Shown here piece after piece: positions 11,082 through 24,753 of a DNA stretch of 64,000 nucleotides (the first letter of the stretch is position 1; every line of letters begins with the position of its first letter). Source of the stretch: Rosellinia necatrix (taxonomy: Eukaryota; Ascomycota; Sordariomycetes; Xylariales; Xylariaceae); the NCBI GenBank assembly GCA_021209875.1, contig JAGYVD010000007.1, positions 3,224,001 to 3,288,000 of the forward strand, in the 5' to 3' direction. The notes below the pieces were generated by a model that was not told the DNA's origin, did not search any database, and saw only the letters and a list, made by a program, of their open reading frames with translations. Made by a program: the position numbers and the translations under genes.

Positions 11082-12299
11082 GATTGATTTTTTTCCCTTT
11101 TAATTTTTTAATTTTTAATTTTTTTTTCCTCCAAATTATTATATCTGACCTATGGCAAAACAATATTCATGATTCATTCTGTCGTCAGGTGCGTTGATTA
11201 AACAACGGTTTAACCAACACCCCGCATTGCGAATAGTAACATTGTGGGAGGTGTGGGACCAATTAGCTACCCAATTTCACCTGTTGCACCACCTATTTAG
11301 GTCGTTTATTTAAGTATCGTATCATGTTTGATATATGCAAGTGAATAGAATAGATGGAGGTTCTGTCACATCGCCTATCTACCAATCCGAGGTCGGGCAA
11401 ATCCTCTCTAGCTTGATCTGATTCGTTTGAAGATCCTGATAAGAAAACGTGGACGTGGTCCGAACACCGGTCGGAGCACATGCTGATGGGCAGTTGCCAG
11501 GGCTCTCGTGACTGTGCATCCTAATATTTGTACCTGCATGCTCTAGCTCGGTTAGGCATAGTAAATAAGAGAAGCCTATTGTACACTACCAAGTCCATAT
11601 GTGCAGAAATACAAGGCCCCGATGGGTCGGTCCTATCTGTTGTGTTAAAAGGTAATCATCCTATACAAGTAAAAAGCAAGAGGATACATATTCCGTGTCT
11701 GGTTCTTTTCGTAATTCGTATGTAGGCCTTTTTAGTGTCAGCTTCCTCCCAAGGGTAAGCTACTTACTAATACCTACACCGAAAATGGACACCGAACTCG
11801 ATTGAATGTGTTGGTTGCGCCCGGCATACTTGAGAAAACGGAAAACGGACACTCGTAAACAATGCAGCTCGGATTCGGACAGGATCAGTTGTGTAGGTTC
11901 GTCCCGCCACCACTCATGCTGCAAAGGATGATGGCCATGCCGGATGCCAGGCCAAGTGGGGGGCGGGGATGACTTGGTCCAGGGTTATGGGAAGCCCATG
12001 TTCTAAAACCATCACGAGAGACAGCTTGCAATTCTATTAGACCGCTACGTACATACCTTGTAATACCTTATATGCTTTTAAATCGGAGTCACCACGAACT
12101 TGGGTCTGAGAATGGTAGGAGGCAGTTGAGTGATAAAATTAATCAACATCTCGGGAGGCAAAGAGAGGAAAACTTTCGCCTATCTATCATCTATCGCCAT
12201 TACGAACTCTGTGCTTATTCACTTACCCCGCTATAACCCAACAATACAGGGGGGGTGCTTCAGCATTGCTTCTTCAATTGTCCAACTCATATCCACGCC
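11082..12299. other. Spacer, no supported gene
   Basis: A T-rich stretch follows the amidohydrolase start at about 11086-11130. The rest has short frames only. This is the divergent promoter region of the amidohydrolase and the phosphatase gene. Confidence 0.45.
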
Positions 12300-13209
12300 A
12301 TGGCTACCTCGAAGGCAGATCTACTCAAGCTTGCTGGGACAGATGTGAACAATGCACTAGGGCCAGAGCAATACGGGCCGGTCCTCTCCTCTCCGCCCTT
12401 CGTCTTCGTAGAAGGGACGTTCAACGCACGGGATCTCGGCCTTGTTCCCGATAGCCCCCTGCGGGCGAACTACGCGTTTCGGTCCGGCGCTCTGGGCGGG
12501 TTGACAGACAATGGCAAGGCCGTTCTAACGGGGCAAATGGGCGTGAAGCGGGTCTTCGATCTGCGTTCGCCCGACGAGCGCACCCGAATGCCCGATCCCG
12601 TCATCGAGGGCGTCGAGAACACCTGGATCCAAAGCAGCAGCCCCGATTCCAAGCCGGACCTGTCCAGGTTCGTTCAGGGAGAGGGCGAGGCGGGATATGA
12701 GGACATGTATATGGAGGTCGTCGAGATATACGCCGACAGTTGGAAGGCGATCCTCGAGCACGTCAGAGATCGCCCGCAGGAGCCATTTCTAGTGCACTGC
12801 ACGGGTGGGTGACCCGACTTCTCTCTACGTGGAAGGGAATTATTTGGATGTGGTCAAGCTAACTCGAATCACCTTAGCTGGGCGAGATAGGACGGGAATC
12901 TTCGGCGGCATGCTCCTCGCCCTCGCCGGCGCATCCGAAGACACAATCGCCACGGACTGGCAACTATCGCGCATCGGCACCGAGCCTGTGCGCGCTATGC
13001 TCATCGAGTTTGCGAGAAAGGGCACAGACGCCTACAGCGATGAGAATCCCGGGTTCTACAACCTGATTAGTCTGCGGAAGACTTGCTGGCGGGCGTTCAT
13101 TGGCGCCTTGGAGAAGAAGTACGGCGGGTTTGGGAAGTTTGTGGAGGGCAAGCTGGGCTTTTCACAGGATGACATCGCAAAGATAAAGAAGAACTTGACT
13201 AGCGTCTAA
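12300..13209 (+). CDS. Tyrosine-phosphatase-family protein (Tyr/Ser phosphatase)
   Basis: This is a cysteine-dependent phosphatase of the fungal and bacterial Y_phosphatase3 type. Exons 12300-12804 and 12878-13209 (intron 73 nt, phase 1) give 278 residues. The P-loop HCTAGRDRTG is assembled across the intron (HCT | AGRDRTG) and supplies the catalytic Cys and Arg. Upstream are the family features FNARDLG, YAFRSGALGGLTDNGK, VFDLRSPDER and a DMYMEVVEIY segment before the P-loop. The C-terminal helices end in KIKKNLTSV. The substrate could be a protein or a phosphoinositide; nothing here decides. Confidence 0.87.
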
Positions 13210-14328
13210 ATGGGAACATATAGAAGTAGCAAATCAAATGGACAAACTCATGGGTTCTTGCACGTCTCCGGAAAGATAGCTCGTACCTCGAGCGTAGATG
13301 GGATGACAGTGTTTGTACCCTCCGTCATTTTTGTGACACGCATCCCACACACCTCACTATGCCGTGCGCCAATATCGTGCTTCCGTTGACGATATAGCTC
13401 CCTTTTATGGAAATCCTTATCTATGGCTTCTTTCCACTATTTTGCCGGGGATCCAACTTTGAAAGTCGACCAATGTACCGCATGCCGGCGATGATTTCTT
13501 CTAAACTAGGGAGTATCACAACATCCTATCAAGCGAGAGTCGTGTCGGTACAATTAGACTTAGTCGTGGGACCGGTGTCAAACTTTTAGGGTCGTGCGAC
13601 TATATCCGTTCCATGAACGTGTTGGTAATACTTGTGCTTGTCGACAAGAATCAACTCGGGATCGAATTGGTTGATCAAGCACACCTCTGGGCGGAAACCG
13701 CATCATCGTTATCATCAGACATCCTACATCATAAATTTCCAAGAGAATTTCCAAGAGGAGTTTACCCTTTGTATCATGGTCAAGTAAGCAACGTGTGACA
13801 TCACCCCAAGTACGGCTTCCCCCACTATCCAGTAAAATCTTCCAAGATGCCCCGCGCTAACCCAATAACGCTACGTCATAAGTATTTGTGGCGTTCTCCT
13901 GCAGGCATGTCCTGTAGCCACCCTGCAGCTCAGCATCTGATAATGGCAACCATCCCGATCCCGATCGTACAACAACTTAAAGGGCCTTGACATCATGAGT
14001 GTAATCTTAGCAGTTGTGATAGGCTAAAAAAGACGAGGTTTATGTTTTGCCCCTGGAACCGCGCAAATCACATCCTTAATTCGTTTCCCAAGATCATTTC
14101 CAAGTTTTCGAATCCTTAGTTTGGGGAAATAAGAACGGGGATATAAAAAGCTGCTCTAGTTCTAAGATTTAACTTACATCGTTACTTACCTATATCACGA
14201 ACTAACTACCTACCTACCCAAAGAAACAACAAACCTAAACACCTATCAGCAAATAAGTGTCAACAAATACCTTCAACTACCTTCAACACAAGTCCAGTAT
14301 ATAAAGAATACTCGACTTATAAGCCAAG
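13210..14328. other. Spacer with promoter of the small basic protein
   Basis: No conserved frame was found. A TATA-like ATATAAAAAG lies near 14142, about 185 bp before the next start codon. The leader after it is poor in G and holds CTACCTACC motifs near 14210. Confidence 0.45.
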
Positions 14329-14796
14329 ATGCCGTTCCGTCGCCACCACGCTACCACCACCACAACAACTACCACTCGCCGTCACGGTCTCTTCAGCCGG
14401 GCACAGCCCGTACATCACACCGTGCATCACCAGAAACGTCACGTCACACTCGGTGACAAGGTCAGCGGCGCATTATTGAAGCTCAAGGGCACCCTCACAC
14501 ACCGGCCCGGCCAAAAGGTACGTCGCGCATAATAATAAACCACGACCGGTTTTATCCAGGCGAACTCGCCTACCTTCTCCCCCCCCCAAACCTAACTACC
14601 ACCTACTCTTCCAATCAGGCTGCCAAGAAGCTACCCCGGTTTCATACTATATCTCCGACCTGTAATCGCGTAGGTGGGCAAGGCGCTAACATGCATGTGG
14701 TAATAGGCTGCAGGCACTCGTCGCATGCACGGCACCGACGGCCGGGGGAGTCATCGGGCCTCGCGATTCTCCTCTCGTCGCAAGTACCGCTACTAG
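14329..14796 (+). CDS. Small basic His/Arg-rich protein of unknown function
   Basis: Two exons, 14329-14517 and 14707-14796 (phase-0 intron, 189 nt), encode about 92 residues. The N-terminus is MPFRRHHATTTTTTTTRRHG. It is followed by a His-rich stretch, DKVSGALLKLKGTLTHRPGQ, and then exon 2 with AAGTRRMHGTDGRGSHRASR. The GTRRMHGTDGRGS tail looks like a conserved motif of short fungal proteins of unknown function, but I cannot name a family. An earlier acceptor at about 14620 would also begin Ala-Ala but leads to an unrelated frame. No signal peptide or membrane segment is seen. The charge suggests nucleic-acid or acidic-surface binding, which is only inference. Confidence 0.6.
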
Positions 14797-16265
14797 ACAT
14801 TGCGACAATGACGGGCGTGCATAGATTAGAAGCGGGGAGGAAGAGAGGGGAAGGCGACAGATGAACAATAACCTGTATGAAGGCGACGACGACGACGATG
14901 ACGATGACGACGACAATTCACTGTAAAAATACTGTACTATATGCTATTATGAGATACCCCGTGGGGTGATAGACAGAGAATAGATACCCAGGCGGCGACG
15001 GGGTTGCATAATGTTATCAGTTATCAACAAATTATTAGCATCTCGAATTAGTGTCAAAAGTGCGGGAATGGGGAAATCAACCCCACGTGTTAGTACCGCC
15101 ACGCCCTGAGTCTAATTTATTGAGTACGGCCAATTAGGTAAGTAGTTGGTAAACTTTCCGGCTTAAGCAACCGCTGTACCAAGGTAGTTGACCAGATCCC
15201 TGGACGTTTTGGTCCCGACGATAACGGAGCTTGGGATCGGAGGCTATTCCGGCGGTCTGGGAAAAAAACAACACTCGCAATAGGTATCCGCACTCCAGAC
15301 TAGCTACGGCCGAGATATCTCTCCAATATATAAAAATTGCCGACTCACTAGAGGACGCTCGGAAATAGAGAAAACCCGTTCCAACCTGCCCATGGAGTCT
15401 CTCTTTTCCTTTTCTTTTCCCGTGTCTATTCACATCGGTATAGAAGGTATTAGATTACCACGTGCGTGCAACTGTGAGTCCCTACATAAAACAGGGTTTA
15501 AAAAACAGTAATTGGCGCGGATAGGGATCATCAATCATCAATCCCACGTGTGAAGGGAGAGGAAGGATTGCCTTATCTCCTTGCTCACTAGCACTGCAAT
15601 GCACCTCCGGCATTTCGGTTTTGGAACTGGTTGGGACCGTTCTAGACTTCGCCTCCCCCTCCAACCACATCACCGGACATAGACGTTTATGAGTACGGCT
15701 TTGACAGGCCCGGTTGCCCCGGCGAATGAGAACCTGAAGCTCAACCGCGTTTTCTGTTTGGAGCTTACATTAAAGTATGCTGTGGGTTAGCGACCTCGGG
15801 GTCTCATGACTTCCATCTCACCGTATTGTCATATACCGGGGAGATATGGTGTGAACACCCACCACCACCGCATACAAGTCTAGACCGATAAAGGAGCCTG
15901 GGAATATCGTGATCGGCTTGCACAAGTGTGACTCCGAGGCGGTTGCTGGATCTTGTTTCCTATCTTGTGCCACGATGCACCGTAAACAGGTCATTGTAAA
16001 ATTTACGCGAGAGTTCTGCCCTGCATCGATTCAACCCGTCATCGGAAAGCTTGAAAAAAGTATATCTGCCCTCGACATCTACTAAAAAACTTAGTGTTCA
16101 AGCTGCTATATCATCGTCGAAGATCTTGGATGAGAGAATATAGGGCAAAGCTCATCCTTGAATTTATATCTCGACATTTGCCCCCACGGATTTCTAGATT
16201 TGTTTCTTTGTTTCGAGATCATTTTGGGGACGGACAGCACACCACCACCTATTTGCCTGTTTATA
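14797..16265. other. Spacer, no supported gene
   Basis: Only short, unconserved frames are present. A GAC/GAT-rich microsatellite-like stretch lies at about 14882-14915. The right end should hold the promoter of the MFS transporter. Confidence 0.45.
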
Positions 16266-17945
16266 ATGGCCCGCGATGATATTGAATTTGGGGTTATGCC
16301 AGCGGTCCAAACTCCGGAGTGCGTAACACCGGGCACCCCTTATGGCGAAGGAAACGGCGATGGAAATGGCGACGCCGGGTTCTTTTCGGCCGTCAACGCT
16401 CGACTGCCCGACGAAGATAGTTTGACACAGAGGCATGAGTTTTCTCTACCACCTGTCGACGGTGGGAAGGATGCTTGGCTTTTCCTCGCGGCTGGATTCA
16501 CAATGGAGGCTTTTGTATGGGGTATGTATTCTCTGCCTTCCATCCGGGTTGGCCGGCCGTGCCCCCATCACTGTCATTATGATGAAGCAACCGTACTTAG
16601 ACAATGTTCCTAGGGTTTCCATTTGCCTTCGGCGTCTTCCAAAACTATTATAATTCCCACGAGCCGTTTGCCGGACAACCGAACGTGGCGATTATCGGGA
16701 CCAGCGCGATGGGTGTCATGTACTTGACCGCCCCGATTATCATGGGCTTCTGCCGAACATACACACGCTGGGCGCGCTGGACACCCCTTACAGGCCTCAT
16801 CATTATGACATTGGCGCTGGCGCTGAGTTCGTTCGCGACGACAACTACACATCTTATTGTATCCCAGGGGATCTTCTATGGCTTGGGCGGCGGGATTGCT
16901 TACTGCCCCTGCATTGTGGTAAGTTTGGTCTGCCCTTATTAATCCGTACAACCAAGTGGTTGAACCTCGAGACAGTGATATGTTCTCCCCACGGTAAAGA
17001 AGAAGGGGGAGAATAGATCTCCTTTGAGAGCTAAGGAGCTGGGATAAGCCGTTGCTGACAGGAAGGCATTGCCGTTAGTTTTTGAACGAATGGTTCGTCG
17101 AGAGAAGGGGGCTGGCTTATGGAATTATGTGGTCGGGGACTGGGATAGCCGGAGTCATATTCCCACTCCTTCTGGAGTCGCTCCTCGGCGCTCTCGGCTT
17201 TCGCAACACGCTACGACTGTGGGCGGGCCTATTAGCCTTGGTAACAGCGCCGCTGACCTGTTTCATCAAGTCCCGTATACCACCGTCAGCGACAAGTCAC
17301 GCCCGGCCCTTCAACCTTGGGTTTCTCATAACGCCCGCCTTTCTAGTATACCAGGCAGCGAACGTTATCGAGTCGATGGGCTTTTTCTTGCCCGGTATCT
17401 ACCTACCGACATATGCGCGGAGCACGCTCGGGGCGCCGTCGCTTCCAGCGGCTGCAACTATTCTGCTCGTCAACGTCGCGTCAGTATTCGGGTGCGTGGC
17501 GATGGGCTGGGGCATTGACAGATTCCATGTTACGACGTGTATCCTCCTATCCACCATTGGAGCCACGATCAGCGTCCTAGTGATCTGGGGACTGTCGTCG
17601 TCGCTGGGGCTGCTGTACTTCTTTTGCATCGCCTACGGCCTGTTCGCGGGGTCTTTCACGTCTGCCTGGCCTGGCATCATGAAGGACATGGCACAAAAGG
17701 GGCAGACCAGCATGAGGGGGCAGGTAGACCCGAATATGGTGTTTGGGTTCCTCTCGGCGGGACGAGGGGTTGGTAATGTGGTTGCCGGACCTCTGAGCGA
17801 GACTCTTATCCGGGGCTTTCCGTGGCTGGGAGAGACGCCGGCGTATGGATACGGCAGTGGCTACGGTAGCCTGATTGTGTTTACGGGCGTGACTGCTTTG
17901 TTCGGCGGCGCAAGCTTCGTCTGGAGACGCCTTGGCCACTTGTAG
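16266..17945 (+). CDS. MFS transporter, monocarboxylate-permease type
   Basis: This is a 12-helix membrane transporter of the fungal monocarboxylate (MCT/Mch-like) branch of the major facilitator superfamily. Exons 16266-16521, 16614-16918 and 17079-17945 give 475 residues, with phases in agreement. The cytosolic N-terminus (about 70 residues, acidic, Gly-rich) precedes AWLFLAAGFTMEAFVWGFPF and FGVFQNYY. LNEWFVERRGLAYGIMWSGTG is split as LNEWFVERR and GLAYGIMWSGTG and is the typical MCT loop and helix. The second half has GWGIDRFH and GNVVAGPLSE. The substrate cannot be told from sequence. No biosynthetic genes adjoin it. Confidence 0.88.
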
Positions 17946-19069
17946 TATCTACCTACTACACCACTACCTTATAAGAATGTGTGCATCGAGAGAGAGGTGT
18001 CTAGAGCGGGTGTGGGAGAGTTGTTGCTCAGTTCGGAAGCGGCAGTTTACTTATACCAAATATGGATGAAGTTCATATACACAGGGTAGGTAGTATAGGA
18101 ATAATAGGCATTGGGTATGCTACCTACCTAGGTAGGCACTATCATTAAGGCTGGCTTATCATTAGGTAGACTTTCAATATCTCTGTGCTCGGTGTGCTGT
18201 TTGGTTGAGTAGCAGTGATTTAGATACCTAAGGTGGGTGGTACCTTGTGCATTGAGCTTGGCTCTGTTAATATGCAACATGTCAATGGTGTCACTGCCTA
18301 CCTAGTTCGAGGTGGAAAGTACCTGGACGTAGTTATTGTCGACACGGAAGCTGCTGTAACTGGCCAAGCCGAGAAAGCCACTCCTTCTTTTATGGGGCAT
18401 GGCACTTGAAAAGGAAAGCGAACCTCGGCGGGGTAGCCGTCTCCCGCGCTCCGAGGGGCAAACCGAAGAAGCGAATTGACGAATTGACGGATGATACTAA
18501 AGTGCCAGCCAATGAGAGTGAGGGGAATAATAAGAGAGAACGCAAAAAAGGAAAAAGGACTTCGGTCCAGCTCTCCACCCACTGCTTGACCCTCGGCGCT
18601 AACGCCCGCTGCGGTTACCTTACCTCTGCCATACCTACAAGTATACCTTATATACCGCCATCGCAAGCACAGTCAGCAACGCCGTGGCACCTCTATTGTC
18701 TCTTCTTTCCTCCACTCACCTACGTCGCATTGCCAATCCGGCGTAAGAAGATTGCTTACCGGCCGTTCGGTCGACTTGAGTTTCCTGATTGTAACGGTGC
18801 ACCATCTCGTCATAAATCATAGCCCGTCTTAAAAACCATTTGCTTCATCCGTGGGCCGACACTCTGTCACGAGTCCCCACCATTTCTTTTCTGTACTATA
18901 CAAACCCTCCTCCTTCCTCCCTCTATCCTACACACACACACCAACATACACCAACATACACCAACATACACCGACATACACCAACATACAACCCACACGG
19001 ACGGTTGTCGTACGCCCACGCTCCTGCTTTTACGTTTGTACTTTGTGCTCGTTGCAATAGGTAACCACT
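17946..19069. other. Spacer with TAGGTA motifs and the hemB leader
   Basis: The left part holds the MFS 3' region and several TACCTA/TAGGTA motifs at 18080-18140. The right part is the promoter and leader of the ALA dehydratase gene, ending in a 10-bp tandem repeat. One 138-codon frame at 18406 lacks conserved features. Confidence 0.5.
18941..18990. repeat. 10-bp tandem repeat, five copies, in the hemB leader
   Basis: Five head-to-tail copies of CCAACATACA; the fourth has one substitution (CCGACATACA). The array ends 79 bp before the ALA dehydratase start codon, so it probably lies in the transcribed leader. Confidence 0.95.
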
Positions 19070-20342
<1,273 letters not shown>

Positions 20343-21204
20343 GTCTAAAACAAATCCACTCTGCGATGAGTTTTAATATGCATTGTTATAGAACCAATGG
20401 GTTTGATGGCGTTCTAGGGAGATCCATCCATTGCCGGCGTTTTAATGGGAAGCGATACGCAGTGATGAAATGAAATGGCATGAATTGGCATTGGGACCTC
20501 TAAGCATGGCGGCTGCATGGTAAGGGACCCAGATTTATTAAGATAATGATGTTACAGACCTAAATCGGCTTTGTCTCAATCATTCCCGGTCAGAACCGGG
20601 GTTTCCAAGAAAGGGATAAATAAAAGGATCTTAGTATACATATTGCACATAACTCACATCTTGTTGTGACACGGGCTTGAAAACTAATGATTTTGGTATT
20701 GGTCTTGAGCTAATCACTGTATGGCCTGCCTTGGACTATGTGAACTAATAGGTAGGCACTGGACTGTTATGAGTAGGTAAAATGCTATTGTTCAAGTTTT
20801 GAGATGCTAGACCATCTACAGATGTCTCCCTCCATTTCTGTGACAGGTTGTTCATCTAGCTATGCATGACGATACATAGCTAACCGATTCACCACCGTCC
20901 TTGAACAAATCTGCAACCCATAGGCACCGAACAGACCCGGTTCCCACGGTCGGTCACGCGTTGGGGCCCCATCCGTGAAGCAATAGAAATCAGGTACATT
21001 TGTTTCTTTTGTACACTTCGTCACGAATTCCCACCAACCAGTTCGAAAAGAACGCCGCCAACTCCTCTATGGTCATCAGAACATCCTGTCTTCCCGAGCC
21101 CGAGAATTCGGATCTTTTGGTCCGGGGAAACAGCTATGACAAGCCAGGGGCAATACAAGTTTCATGTCACCTGTATGTAGTATAGGTGAGCTATGTTGCG
21201 TTGA
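20343..21204. other. Spacer between convergent hemB and ISWI genes
   Basis: Both flanking genes end here, so this should hold two 3' UTRs and terminators. No conserved frame was found. Confidence 0.5.
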
Positions 21205-24200
21205 CTATTTTTTCTTGCCTTTCGATTTGGATTTGGACCCTGAAGCCGAATTTGTCGAGGCAACACTAGAAGCTCGTGAAGATGGGGCTGCGGAGTTGAC
21301 TTTGCTGGTTCCCTTAACATTATCTAGGGCTTTGTTCTATTTTCTCTTGTTAGTGATAATTTGAGGTTGAGTAGAAGATAAAATATCATCACATACCTTG
21401 ACACCGCTCTTTGACTTTTTCTTAGCCGGAGCCATGCCGAGAACGCTGTCATCGTCGTTCTCTTCATCATCGGGCTCTCGCTTTCCCTTACCATTGACAC
21501 CATTTGACTTAGCTGGATGTATATCCTCAAATTCCTTCACGATAGTCGTGAGAAGGGTAGTGCAGCGGCGGCTAATCTCAACAGGCGTCCGGCTTAAAAA
21601 GAACCAGTCAAATCGAAACAGTGGGCTTTCTCGGATCTCGTCACGAATGCGCTCAAAAATCCCTTCTGAGTCGATCCCATGTTTATCAAGAAGAACTAAT
21701 AGAAATCGATCCTCTTCTTCGGTATACACTTTCTTATTGGTTGTAGAGACAGAATAGTTGATTTTCATCTGCTGCAGAGGCACACGGTATTGCTGTAGCT
21801 TCTTTCGGAGCATCTTGCGCTGGTGCTCAGTCTTGCGAAGCCGCTCTTCGCCAGCTTCAATAACCCCGAGAGATTTGGTATAGTCAGCTACTTCAACATA
21901 ACGCTGCCAGAACACCTTCGCATACGCTTTGATGTCGGCCGGCGTCTTGCTATCGATTTCTTCGGCGATTCTATCGTAGTCATGGCGCCCGTGACGTGCG
22001 GACGCGTTAATGAATTGTTGATAATCTCGTCGGTTCCAGTCACCAAAACCTTGAAGAGAAAGTTTTTGCTTCTCTTCTTGTTCCTCCTCTGTAAGAGGAA
22101 CGGCAGTGTCAATTTCCTGCTGATCTAGGGCACGCTCTGCTTCGCGCTCCGACATATTGTCATCATCTCCATCAGGTAGCGGGACCTTATAACCGATCTC
22201 CTTGCGGTAAAATGCCGTCTCACGATCTTGCAATTCCCGTAGGCGAGGGGGATAGAACTGGTAATCGTGGACGGGAATTTGTTTCGGTGCCCGAGGTGCT
22301 TTGGGCTTTGGCTCTGCCTTGGTCGTGCCATAGATCGCCTGCCGGTAGAACTTGTCAACAGAATATGACTGCTCTTTGCGCTCGCGCTTCGCCGGATTAA
22401 TCCAAGTCAACCCAATTTCTTTCTTCTTGCCACTGAAGTTTTCACCATTCCACTCGTATGCCGACTCCGAAGAAAACTTTTGTAGGTCATCGATACCCAG
22501 TTTCTCGTATTTAGCATTGAGCTCTTTTGTTCTAGCCTCTCCTTTTGATAGAATCTCCTCAATGTCGTCGTCGTTCAGTTCAGTGCCCTTATCCGCACCC
22601 TTACTCTGAAACACTTTCTCGGCTCCGTGTTGAATCATAGACAAGAGTTCGTCTTTGCCAGCGGGACCCTTAGCGCCTGGGTGAGCACGACCTTGTTGAA
22701 TGACTAGCTGGTCGAGGCGAAGTTTTTGGGCGGCTCGCTCGAGAACCTTCTCCTCGATTGCATTTTCAGTGACGAACCGATACACTACGACTTGCTTGGT
22801 CTGTCCAATTCGATGCGCGCGATCCATAGCTTGAAGATCAGCTTGAGGATTCCAGTCGCTATCATACAATACAACGATATCAGCACTGGTTAAATTGATA
22901 CCCAGACCACCAGCTCGCGTCGTCAGCAGGAAAATGAATTTATCAGAACCCTCTTTATTGTAGTCGTCGATAGCTGCAATTCGGTCTTCATGTGCGGTAC
23001 CTCCATCAATGCGACAATACTTATATTCGCGAAACACACAGTAGTCTTCAAGGATGTCGAGTAGGCGGCTCATTTGAGAGAAAATTAGAACTCGGCTACC
23101 TTGTCGTTGCATCTTTTTGAGCAGCCTGTCGAGCAGCGCCATCTTTCCAGAGTTGTACACAAGATGTTCATCTGTTGTATACGGCGGCCCAGGCTCTGCG
23201 CCCTCAAAAAGGTATGGGTGATTACAACATTTGCGAAGTTGCATCACAATGTTGAGAAGACGAGTTTTCGATTCCCGTTTCCCACCTGCACCGTTGACAG
23301 CGTCGATATCCTTCTCGAGGATTTTCTGGTACCACTTGACTTGCATATCCGACATCCCGATATACAAGTTGACCTCTCTTTTAGGTAGCAAGCTCTTTTC
23401 AACGTCGGCTTTTACGCGGCGTAGAAGAAAAGGCCGCAGTACTCTATGAAGTTGCTCGACGACCTTTTCTTGGTCTTGACCCTGGCCAGAAAACCACTGA
23501 TCAAACGCATCGGAATCTCCGAACACATCTGGCAGCAAGAAGTTTAGCAAAGCCCACAACTCGTGCAAGTTATTCTGCAGTGGAGTTCCTGTGATCAACA
23601 GACGGTTTCGGGAATTGAATAGACGGATAACCTGTGCTAGCGAGGACTCTTCGTTCTTGATCCGATGGGCTTCATCGATGATGATATACTCCCAGGCGAA
23701 TTTCTTCAAATGGCTCTTTTCCCTCAGGACCATCTCGTAACTCGTAATGCAAACATCGAATCCATCATCCACCAGGCGCTCGTTGATCAAAACATGTCGC
23801 TCGTCTTTGGCACCCTGAAGAACCAGCACATTGACGTCTGGTGTCCACCTCTCAAACTCTCGTCTCCAGTTATCGAGTGTAGACTTCGGTACCAGGACGA
23901 GATGAGGCCCATTGATACCCATAATATGCCGTAGGTATCCAAGAAACGAGATCGTCTGAAGCGTTTTGCCCAGACCCATCTCATCGGCGAGAATACCCGA
24001 AATTCCATTTTCGTGCAGTGAGATGAGCCAGTTGAGACCAGCGACCTGGTAATCCCTCATTGTTCCTTTGATAAATCCTGGTGATTCTCGGAAAACTGTC
24101 TCGGCAGACCCGCCGTGCCTTTCATCCTTGAGCAATTCGGCATCTTCTTCGGCCTCGGTCCGGCGTGCTCGGCTAGTAGCCGCACCACCCTGACGGACGC

Positions 24201-24753
24201 CTTTCTTCTTCTTCTTAGCCTCCTCTTCCTCGTTCTGGCGGTCTATCTCATGTATTATCTCCCTGATCTTCGGGTTTGGGTTCGTCTCAATAAAATGACG
24301 GAACAAGTCGGTCAGGCCTAGGAGGTAGCGGAATCGCCGTATGCTATCATCTTCCTACAGGAATTTGCAGTTAGCAACAAACTCTTGCCACCCGCTCTCT
24401 CGGGTGGTTGGTTATTCCCGGGGCATACCTTGGATTCTCCCAAAGCATCATGCTTCCTGCCGAAAATGCTCCTTCTCAGTTGATTTGCCTCGGCGCGTTT
24501 CCTACGGCCATCTACCGGATAGTCTCCGGCGATGCTGCTAGCAGTGGTGTTCGGGTTTGTGTCTGAGTCGGAGAAGTCCGGGGTCTCGTCAACGTCCTGG
24601 TCGCATAGCATAATTAGTATGAAGAGAAGATGCGCTGAGCCCAGGGTGACTGGAACTCACCATGGCGTCAGGCCGACCGGCCGAGGGCCCTGGCGCATCA
24701 GACATAGACGCGTCGGGGTCGACGGCGCTCGGCCTAGAACGTGAAGGGGCCAT
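21205..24753 (-). CDS. ISWI-type chromatin-remodelling ATPase
   Basis: This is the SNF2-family motor of an imitation-switch complex (ISW1/ISW2 in yeast), which slides and spaces nucleosomes. Exons 24753-24661, 24596-24429, 24354-21397 and 21312-21205 give 1108 residues, a normal ISWI length; all introns are phase 0. Seen in order: an acidic N-terminus; helicase motif [21 protein letters not shown] (about residue 211); [13 protein letters not shown]; motif V/VI region [20 protein letters not shown] and [12 protein letters not shown]; then HAND, SANT ([20 protein letters not shown]) and SLIDE regions; and a Lys-rich tail [11 protein letters not shown]. The start at 24753 gives [10 protein letters not shown]; an in-frame ATG at 24777 is possible. 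Deciding ISW1 versus ISW2 needs a tree. Confidence 0.95.

Noticed and set aside
18406..18822. 138-codon frame upstream of the ALA dehydratase gene
   Set aside because: It is Lys-rich then compositionally random and ends in the promoter/leader region, with no conserved motif.
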